From positions 434,001-498,000 of the forward strand of contig NZ_CP044227.1 of the NCBI RefSeq assembly GCF_008727735.1: a DNA stretch of 64,000 nucleotides, read 5' to 3'. This document shows, one piece after another, positions 57,823 to 64,000 of this stretch. Each line of letters begins with the position of its first letter. Position 1 is the stretch's first letter. The DNA is from Flintibacter sp. KGMB00164 (GTDB lineage: Bacteria; Bacillota; Clostridia; Oscillospirales; Oscillospiraceae). Position numbers and translations under genes: made by a program. The notes below the pieces were generated by a model. The model searched no databases, was not told where the DNA came from, and was given only the letters and a program-made list of their open reading frames with translations.

Positions 57823-60239
57823 AGTTTTTTGCTCCTCTCCTTCTTGACCTTCCCGTTGGCGAAGAAGCCGGCGATGGTCTTACCCATGCCGCGGAAGAAG
57901 TGGCCGTTGCAGGCCTCCAGAATGGAGGCAGTCATCTCGGTGGTCACCAGTCCGTTGCTCATCTTGGCCAGGCCGCGGAAAGGCATGCTGTGGATAAAGA
58001 GAACGTTCAGGTTGGGCTGGTCCTTCTCTTCGCTCTTGCGCTGGATAGCGGCCAGACGGCCGGCAGCGAAGCGGGCCACAAAGCCCTTGGCGTAAATCAT
58101 CTGGGACAGGCTGTCGTTGTAGCCCAGAGGCTGGGAGCGGTCCCACTTGTCCTGGGGGATGGGACGGCCCAGCAGGGTCTCAAACTGGTCGTCGGGGACG
58201 GCCTGGACCTGGGCGGAGTAGTAGCAGGACAGCTTCTCCCGGTCGTAGGGGATGGGAGCGCCGGTGCCCTCCACCTCCACCTGCGCGGTGAGCAGGATGT
58301 CGGCGGCGCTGGCGCCCACCTCCAGGCGGTACTCGCCGCCCTCGATCTCCCAGCGGTTGGTCTTCACGTTGAAGTAACGGAAGGCCTTGTCATCCAGAGG
58401 GATGGTAACGGTGCGGCTCTCTCCGGGCTGGAGGAAGACCTTGGCAAAGCCCTTGAGCTCCCGCAGGGGAGTGAAGAGCTGGCTGTTGGGCCGGGAGACA
58501 TACAGCTGGGCCACCTCCGCGCCGGCGCGCTTGCCGGTGTTGGTGAGGGTGAAGGTGACCTTCTCCTTGTCGGCCTTCAGGTCCGAGTAGGCGAAGGTGG
58601 TGTAGCTCAGACCAAAGCCGAAGGGGAAGCGCACGGCCTTCTGGGCGGTAAGGTAGTAGCGGTAGCCCACGAAGATGGACTCCCGGTACTGGGCGGTGAG
58701 CTCCCGGCCGGGGAAGAAGTCCCGGTTGGGGGTATCGTCATAGACCAGGGGATAGGTCTCGGCCAGCTTGCCGGAGGGATTTACCTTGCCGGTGAGAATG
58801 TCGGCCATGGCGCCGGCACCCGCCTGGCCGCCCAGATAGCCGTGGACGATGGCGGCGGCCTTGTCATACCAGGGCAGCTCCACAGGAGAGCCGCCGGAGA
58901 GGACCACAACTACCTTGGGGTTGGCAGCGGCCACCGCCTCCAGCAGTCGGTTTTGATTGGCGGGCAGGCGCATGTGGCTGCGGTCCATACCCTCGCTCTC
59001 GAAGATCTCAGGCAGACCCAGATAGAGCAGCACCACATCGGCCTGGGCAGCCAGCTGGACCGCGGCCTGCTGGAGACCTGCGTCCTCGGTGCCGTTGCGC
59101 AGGTAGCCCTGGGCGTGGCCCACTACGTCCAGACCGCTGGCCTTCAGGCAGTCCAGAGGTTTGTCCAGACGGGTGGGATTGACCAGAGAGGAACCGGCGC
59201 CCTGATACCGGGGCTCCAGAGCCATGTCGCCGATAACGGCCACCCGGGTGTTAGGAGCCAGAGGCAGCAGATCATTCTCATTCTTCAGCAGCACAGCGGT
59301 CTGGGCAGCGGCCTGACGGGCCACGGCGTGGTGGGCCTCCTGATCGAAGTCCCGCTTGCCGCCGGCGGTGGCCTCATGGGTGGCCAGGATCACGTCCAGC
59401 AGCTGGTCTACCCGCAGGTCGATCTCCCCTTCGGTGATCTTACCCTCTTTCAGGGAGGCCATCAGCTCCCGGTCGCTGTCGCCGATGGTGCCGGGCATCT
59501 CCAGGTTGCTGCCCGCCTTGATGCCGGCGGTCTGGCTGTTGCAGCCGCCCCAGTCGGTGACCACAAAGCCGTCAAAGCCCCACTCGTCCCGGAGAATCTC
59601 GGTGAGCAGGTGGGCGTTCTCGTTGGCGTAGGTGCCGTTTACCTTGTTGTAGGAGGACATGATGGACTTAGGATGGCCCTCCTTGACGGCGATCTCAAAG
59701 TTGGTCAGGTACAGCTCCCGCAGGGTGCGCTCATCCACCACGCTGTCGCTGGTCATGCGCAGCAGCTCCTGAGAGTTGGCGGCAAAGTGCTTGGGACAGG
59801 CGGAGATGCCGTTTTCCTGCACGCCCCGGATGAAGGCGGCGGCCATTTTGCCGCCCAGGTAGGGGTCCTCGGAGTAGTACTCAAAGTCGCGCCCGCCCAG
59901 AGGGCTGCGCTTGGTGTTCAGGCCGGGACCCAGCAGGACGTTGACCTGCTGGCAGGCGGCCTCCTTGCCGATGGTGCGGCCGCACAGGGTGGCCAGCTCC
60001 TCATCCCAGCTGTTGGCGATGCCGGCGGCGGTGGGGAAGCAGGTGGCAGGCTGACTGGCATTGATGCCTAAATGGTCGCCCTCTCCCAACTGCTTGCGCA
60101 CCCCGTGAGGGCCGTCGGACAGGAACATGCTGGGCACACCCGCCTTGGGAAAGGGGTAGGTGCTCCACACGTCCCGGCCGGAGAGCAGGGCGATCTTTTG
60201 TTCCAGGGTCAGCTTATCCAGAATGTCTTGGTGTTTCAC
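57819..60239 (-). CDS. Glycoside hydrolase family 3, soluble beta-glycosidase
   Basis: 806-aa GH3 enzyme without signal peptide. The usual domain order is seen: N-terminal barrel from residue 1 with SDGPHGVRKQ, LLGPGLNTKRSPLGGRDFEYYSEDP, CPKHFAANSQE, the catalytic nucleophile Asp at about residue 229 (VVTDWGG), the alpha/beta-sandwich with AVIGDMALEPRYQGAGSS (about 315-520), and a fibronectin-like domain (PFGFGLSYTTFAYSD to LEVGASA). About 130 extra residues follow (YNDSLSQMIYAKGFVA). Substrate cannot be told. The gene has AAGGGAG 9 nt before ATG 60239 and lies 90 bp after the membrane GH3. Confidence 0.94.
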   Translation of the reverse strand: MKHQDILDKLTLEQKIALLSGRDVWSTYPFPKAGVPSMFLSDGPHGVRKQLGEGDHLGINASQPATCFPTAAGIANSWDEELATLCGRTIGKEAACQQVNVLLGPGLNTKRSPLGGRDFEYYSEDPYLGGKMAAAFIRGVQENGISACPKHFAANSQELLRMTSDSVVDERTLRELYLTNFEIAVKEGHPKSIMSSYNKVNGTYANENAHLLTEILRDEWGFDGFVVTDWGGCNSQTAGIKAGSNLEMPGTIGDSDRELMASLKEGKITEGEIDLRVDQLLDVILATHEATAGGKRDFDQEAHHAVARQAAAQTAVLLKNENDLLPLAPNTRVAVIGDMALEPRYQGAGSSLVNPTRLDKPLDCLKASGLDVVGHAQGYLRNGTEDAGLQQAAVQLAAQADVVLLYLGLPEIFESEGMDRSHMRLPANQNRLLEAVAAANPKVVVVLSGGSPVELPWYDKAAAIVHGYLGGQAGAGAMADILTGKVNPSGKLAETYPLVYDDTPNRDFFPGRELTAQYRESIFVGYRYYLTAQKAVRFPFGFGLSYTTFAYSDLKADKEKVTFTLTNTGKRAGAEVAQLYVSRPNSQLFTPLRELKGFAKVFLQPGESRTVTIPLDDKAFRYFNVKTNRWEIEGGEYRLEVGASAADILLTAQVEVEGTGAPIPYDREKLSCYYSAQVQAVPDDQFETLLGRPIPQDKWDRSQPLGYNDSLSQMIYAKGFVARFAAGRLAAIQRKSEEKDQPNLNVLFIHSMPFRGLAKMSNGLVTTEMTASILEACNGHFFRGMGKTIAGFFANGKVKKERSKKL

Positions 60240-60293
60240 AGTCTATCTCCCTTTCATTCAGCGGTATGGATGCAAATGTGGATGTAAGGGGGA

Positions 60294-60318
60294 ATCCCCC
60301 CGGGGCAGCCGGGGGGAT
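60294..60318 (-). other. Hairpin between the two GH3 genes
   Basis: A perfect 10-bp stem atccccccgg / ccggggggat with a 5-nt loop. The minus-strand tail is tcccccttac, not T-rich, so it is a likely intercistronic stabiliser or weak terminator. Confidence 0.65.
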
Positions 60319-60329
60319 CTCCTAGGTAG

Positions 60330-63212
60330 TTAAGCCTGAGTGGAGGCGTCCTCCATCTTCTTGGACTTCTTGATGATCATCACAGCGCCGGCCACCAGGA
60401 TCACACCCACCACCACGTCGATGGCGATGGCAGCGATCTGCCAGCCCTGCAGACCGGCATCAGTCAGGTTAGCGGGATCGTAGGCGCGGGAATTCACAGT
60501 GGTGTACAGGATGTTCTTACAGGCCTGACGCATGGCCAGCACGGAGGTAGCGCTGGTGGTGTCGGTGACATGGTTGGTGGGAGTGTCATAGGCAACCAGC
60601 ATGCAGTCGGTGCCGCCGCGGATAGCCTGGTCAGAATCCATGTAAGTCGTATTGCCGAAGTAGTCGGTGAGCACGAAGCCCTGGAAGCCCCACTCGTCAC
60701 GCAGGACGTTGTTGAGCAGCTCGTCACAGGCGCCGGCCCAGACAGTGCCGACATAGTTGAAGGAGGACATGACCGCCTGGCAGCCGCCGTCCTTCACAGC
60801 GATCTCGAAGGGCTTGAGGTAGATCTCACGGATGGACTGCTCGTTGGCCCAGGTGCACAGCATCACATCGCGGTTGGTCTCCTGGTCGTTGAGGGCGAAG
60901 TGCTTCATGTAGGCGTACACGCCGTGCTCCTGAGCGCCCAGAATAGCGCTGGCAGCCATGTTGCCGCCCAGAACGCCGTCCTCGGAGTAGTACTCGAAGT
61001 TACGGCCGGCGAAAGCGGAACGGTGGGTGTTCATAGCGGGAGCGTACCAGCCGGACACGCCCATCTCGTCGGCCATCTTGCCGATGCGCTCGCCGAAGTC
61101 ATTGGCCAGATCCACATTCCAGGTGGCGGCGATCATGACGGCGGCGGGGAAGCCGATGGAGCCCTTGCCGGTGAAGTTGTTGTTGATGGAGGCAGGACCG
61201 TCGCAGTCGATGGTCTGCACCTTGCCGATGCTGTTGATGGCGGAGGTCTGGTAGCCGCCGATGGCAATGAGGGTGTCCATCTCAGACACGGTCATCTGGT
61301 CCAGCAGCTCATCCCACTGGGGATCGTCATAGTCCACGCCGCGCAGATCCTCCAGCTTCAGGCCGTTCTTGGCGCCGGTAGTGGGCATGACGTCATCGGC
61401 GTTATTGTAGTTGTTGGGGTCGTAGTTGCTGTTGTTGAGGAAGGTAGCCTTGGCCTCATCGCTCATAGAGTAGCTGGCAGGAGCGGCAGTGGCCTCGTCG
61501 TAGTTGGCAAAGCCGTTGGCGCGGCTGAGATAGGTCACATCGCCCTCAGCAAAGGCAAACTGATTGGAAGCGGCCACGGCGTCGGTGGAACGGGGGCTGG
61601 TGTCGCCGTAGGTGATAGTGGTGGGAACGTTGTAGGTCTGGGAAGCGATAGCGGTGTGGGCGTCGGAGTTGATGGAGATGGCGTAGTCGCCGGCCTCCAG
61701 CACGTAAGCGCCGGCACCGTAGGTATCATAGGAAGCCATGTCCTCCACGTCGAAGGAGATGGTCAGGGTCTGGGAAGCGCCGGGCTCCAGCATGTCGGTC
61801 TTGTCAAAGGCGATGAGGTTGGCGCTGGCCTTCTCAATGCCGCCGTTGGTGTAGGGAGGATTGTAGTAGACCTGGACCACATCCTTGCCGGCCACATCGC
61901 CGGTGTTGGTGACGGTCACGTCAAAGGTAATGGTGCCGTTGCTCTCGGAGATGGGACCCATCTCCTGGGTGAAGGTGGTGTAGCTCAGACCATAGCCGAA
62001 GGGATACTGTACGGTGGCGTCATAGTCGATGAGGCCCTCCGCAGCAGCGGTCTCATAGAACTTGTAACCCACATAGATGCCCTCTACGTAGTTTACAAAA
62101 GTGGGGGTAGCACCCTCAATCTCAAACTCACTGACGTTATCATAGGCAAAGTTGCCAAAGTTGTTCCAGGTGGGGGTCTGGGTCAGGTCGTAGACATAGG
62201 TGTCCACCATCTTGGCGGAGGGGTTCACCTCGCCGGTGAGGATCTCGCCCAGAGCGTTGAAGCCGGTCTGACCGGGGCCGGCCATAACCAGAGCGCCCTT
62301 GATGGAATCATACTGGTCCAGCCAGCCAAGCTCCATGGGGTTGGCGGCGTTGATAACCACGATAACGTTGTCAAACTCGCTGGTGACGCGCTCCACCATG
62401 GCGATCTCGCGGTTGCTCAGTTCCAGGTAGTGCTTGCTGGCGTCACGGTCATCGTCCTGGGAGCTGATACGCACGCCGGAGGCACCCCAGGTGCCGCCCT
62501 CTTCAAAGGTGTCCTCGCCGTCATAGCTGGTGGGCAGGTCGGCGCCCTCGCCGCCGGAGCGGGAGATCACGATCAGAGCGGTGTCGGAGTACTCCTTGGC
62601 ATTCTCGAAGATGCCGGCGGCGTCATACTCCTCCATGGTGGGCTCGGGGATGGTCCAGTCCTGGCCCCACATGCCCACGGTGGGACGGGTGTCACGGTAC
62701 TCGGTGTAGAAGTCAGTGATGGTGGTGTTGTACTCGATGCCGGCGTTGCTCAAGCCCTCCAGCAGGGAGACAGTGGGATAGGAGTCGGACAGGCCACCGG
62801 AACCGGTGCCGCCGTAGACAGGGTTGGTGGAGGACCAGCCGAACACGTTGAGCTTGGTGTTGCTCAGGGGCAGGGCGCCCTCGTTCTTCACCATGACGAT
62901 GCCTTCTTCGGCGATGGTCTGGCACAGCTCATTGGCGGAAGCGGCAGTCTCGTCGGTGACGGAGCCGTCGCCCATGGCCAGGGAGATAAGGCTGCTCATG
63001 GGGCCAAAGCAGATGAGGTTCACGGTGACGGCGATGGCCAGCACCATGGCCAGGGCGGCCTCGCCCCGGATCAGGAACTTCTTGGACCGGGCCATCTTGC
63101 GGCAGGCGATCATGGCCACGATGGCCAGGACCAGCACGACGGCAAGCCCGATCAGGTAGGGTTTGCAGGTGTTCAACACGGAGATTACGTCTTCAATGTT
63201 GATGGCAAGCAT
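60330..63212 (-). CDS. Membrane-anchored GH3 glycosidase with reversed domain order
   Basis: 960-aa GH3 enzyme. Two N-terminal membrane helices (about 15-37 and 48-75, CKPYLIGLAVVLVLAIVAM and AALAMVLAIAVTVNLICFG) and one at the C-terminus (about 925-948, IAIDVVVGVILVAGAVMI) anchor it. The order is unusual: the C-domain/fibronectin modules come first (EEGIVMVKNEGALPLSN near 93, YPFGYGLSYTTF near 410), and the catalytic barrel follows (DPQWDELLDQMTVSEM, TIDCDGPASINN, FAGRNFEYYSEDGVLGGN, MKHFALNDQE, nucleophile Asp at about 848 in FVLTDYFGN). GAGGAAGAATAG precedes ATG 63212. Upstream ATG/GTG lack a site. Probably releases sugars at the cell surface. Confidence 0.93.
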   Translation of the reverse strand: MLAINIEDVISVLNTCKPYLIGLAVVLVLAIVAMIACRKMARSKKFLIRGEAALAMVLAIAVTVNLICFGPMSSLISLAMGDGSVTDETAASANELCQTIAEEGIVMVKNEGALPLSNTKLNVFGWSSTNPVYGGTGSGGLSDSYPTVSLLEGLSNAGIEYNTTITDFYTEYRDTRPTVGMWGQDWTIPEPTMEEYDAAGIFENAKEYSDTALIVISRSGGEGADLPTSYDGEDTFEEGGTWGASGVRISSQDDDRDASKHYLELSNREIAMVERVTSEFDNVIVVINAANPMELGWLDQYDSIKGALVMAGPGQTGFNALGEILTGEVNPSAKMVDTYVYDLTQTPTWNNFGNFAYDNVSEFEIEGATPTFVNYVEGIYVGYKFYETAAAEGLIDYDATVQYPFGYGLSYTTFTQEMGPISESNGTITFDVTVTNTGDVAGKDVVQVYYNPPYTNGGIEKASANLIAFDKTDMLEPGASQTLTISFDVEDMASYDTYGAGAYVLEAGDYAISINSDAHTAIASQTYNVPTTITYGDTSPRSTDAVAASNQFAFAEGDVTYLSRANGFANYDEATAAPASYSMSDEAKATFLNNSNYDPNNYNNADDVMPTTGAKNGLKLEDLRGVDYDDPQWDELLDQMTVSEMDTLIAIGGYQTSAINSIGKVQTIDCDGPASINNNFTGKGSIGFPAAVMIAATWNVDLANDFGERIGKMADEMGVSGWYAPAMNTHRSAFAGRNFEYYSEDGVLGGNMAASAILGAQEHGVYAYMKHFALNDQETNRDVMLCTWANEQSIREIYLKPFEIAVKDGGCQAVMSSFNYVGTVWAGACDELLNNVLRDEWGFQGFVLTDYFGNTTYMDSDQAIRGGTDCMLVAYDTPTNHVTDTTSATSVLAMRQACKNILYTTVNSRAYDPANLTDAGLQGWQIAAIAIDVVVGVILVAGAVMIIKKSKKMEDASTQA

Positions 63213-63370
63213 TCTATTCTTCCTCCTGTCGTGTTTTTGGGAAGGACGCACACAGAACAGCCCTTCCCGAATCTGAGAGGAGTTTATCACAACTTAACCT
63301 CGTTTTTTCATGAAAGGCACAAACTGCTGTCTTTTGGGCGCAAACTGTAAAAAATATTGTGAAAGTACAC

Positions 63371-63411
63371 AAAACAAAACCCCGCTTGTTTGGCAGTATA
63401 AACAAGCGGGG
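63371..63411 (-). terminator. Terminator of the histidine-kinase gene
   Basis: Perfect 12-bp arms ccccgcttgttt / aaacaagcgggg (63380-63391, 63400-63411) with 8-nt loop. On the minus strand it is followed by ttttgttttg. The stretch 63213-63370 between the kinase and the GH3 gene shows no gene. Confidence 0.85.
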
Positions 63412-63441
63412 GTGGCCGCAAGGGGAAAGTTTTTCCGCAAC

Positions 63442-63999
63442 TTAATGGTGCTCCAGAGGGAAGAGCAGGGTGAGCTGAAACCACTCGTCCTTGGCCTGGA
63501 CCGTCATGGTGCCGCCGTATTTTTGGGCGGTGTAGCGCATGCTCTTCAGGCCGTAGCCGTGGTACTCCCGGTCGGCTTTGGTGGTCATGGGCAGACCGTC
63601 CTGAAAGACGGGGGGAGCGGGACAGTAGTTTTCACACCGGATGACCAGAAAGTCCTTTTTGGTATAGACCTCCAGGTGAATGAGCCGCTTTTCTTTATCC
63701 GGAATGGACAGTTCGCACTCAATGGCGTTATCCAGAGCATTGCCGAACAGGGTGCAGATATCCATCACGTCCATAAAGGACAGCCGGGCCCCGTCGGCCA
63801 CGCAGGTGAGCTTGATTTGGTGCTTGGCACAGTAGAGACTCTTGCCGGTGAGCACTGTGTCCAGCACCGAGTTGCCCGTTTTGTTCTGGGCCTCGTAGTG
63901 CTGAATTTCCTCCTCCATCTGGTCCAGAAAGGCGGAGCGGCGGGCGGGATCCTCCTCCGCCCGGAGCACGGCGATCTGGTGTTTGAGGTCGTGGTATTT
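63442..63999 (-). CDS. AgrC-like (GHKL) sensor histidine kinase, C-terminal part only
   Basis: The last 185 codons of a sensor kinase; the gene continues past the right edge. The dimerisation/H-box HDLKHQIAVLRAEEDP is at the very edge, with the phosphorylatable His about 3 residues from the end of the window. The ATP-binding domain is of the AgrC type: DVMDICTLFGNALDNAIEC (N-box), DFLVIRCENYC, and KADREYHGYGLKSMRYTAQKYGG (G-box). AgrC-type kinases usually sense peptides with a LytTR response regulator, which would lie outside the window. Its terminator separates it from the GH3 cluster. Confidence 0.92.
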   Translation of the reverse strand, partial: KYHDLKHQIAVLRAEEDPARRSAFLDQMEEEIQHYEAQNKTGNSVLDTVLTGKSLYCAKHQIKLTCVADGARLSFMDVMDICTLFGNALDNAIECELSIPDKEKRLIHLEVYTKKDFLVIRCENYCPAPPVFQDGLPMTTKADREYHGYGLKSMRYTAQKYGGTMTVQAKDEWFQLTLLFPLEHH

Positions 64000-64000
64000 G

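Noticed and set aside
57900-63350. 723- and 926-codon frames antisense to the two GH3 genes
   Set aside because: Both GH3 genes have full sets of family motifs and ribosome sites; the opposing frames are GC-bias shadows.

Overview
The window looks like chromosome from an anaerobic, spore-forming Firmicute of the class Clostridia, most like the Flavonifractor/Lawsonibacter/Oscillibacter group of the Oscillospiraceae. The grounds are a long SRP RNA next to dnaX, ferredoxin-linked arylpyruvate oxidation, Pta, SLH-anchored surface proteins, AGGAGG-type ribosome sites, and high-GC housekeeping genes beside lower-GC accessory DNA. Genus assignment is inference; no rRNA is present.

Layout. 1-5.8 kb: a sugar-acid operon on +, with a ManD/RspA-type dehydratase (cut by the left edge), a TRAP transporter (DctP, DctQ, DctM), an RspB-like zinc dehydrogenase and a KduD-like reductase. 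6.1-13.8 kb: small single genes, including a DUF421 membrane protein with a conserved 53-aa partner, a cupin, a YhfW-like Rieske/FAD oxidoreductase, a divergent pair of a Cys-rich protein and a vWA protein that share a promoter box, a DUF1349 protein and tag. 13.9-17.7 kb: a siderophore ABC operon of YclNOPQ type on the minus strand. 18.1-22.5 kb: a solitary 1450-residue protein carrying two GmrSD-like (DUF262 + DUF1524) modules, with its own promoter and operator-like dyad.

22.5-35.9 kb is a gene-poor, repeat-rich accessory region. It is bounded on the right by an intact tRNA-Ala(CGC) and on the left by a decayed copy of the same tRNA. Inside are two intact SLH surface proteins (a lectin-like one and a beta-helix one), an Rrf2 regulator, and several pseudogenes: a RepA_N initiator, a tyrosine recombinase, two zinc-ribbon proteins, a third surface protein, and two copies of a conjugative-element ORF sitting in 380-bp direct repeats. 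I read it as the wreck of one or more integrative elements that left surface-protein cargo behind.

36-52 kb is core: SRP RNA, dnaX, ybaB, rpsO, pnp (with a repeat-containing leader), a divergent XRE/RHH regulator pair, yerC, the arylpyruvate operon iorA-iorB-paaK-ACT, pta (minus), and an XRE regulator followed by lepA and a glyoxalase-like gene. The 3' tail of lepA is duplicated 217 bp downstream.

52-64 kb, all on the minus strand: a branched-chain amino-acid ABC operon (livK-H-M-G-F), then a glycosidase cluster of a membrane-anchored GH3 with reversed domain order, a soluble GH3 and a GtrA-like protein, and finally the C-terminal part of an AgrC-like histidine kinase cut by the right edge. 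The livK and paaK/ior genes together point to amino-acid uptake and fermentation; the TRAP and GH3 genes point to sugar-acid and glycan use.
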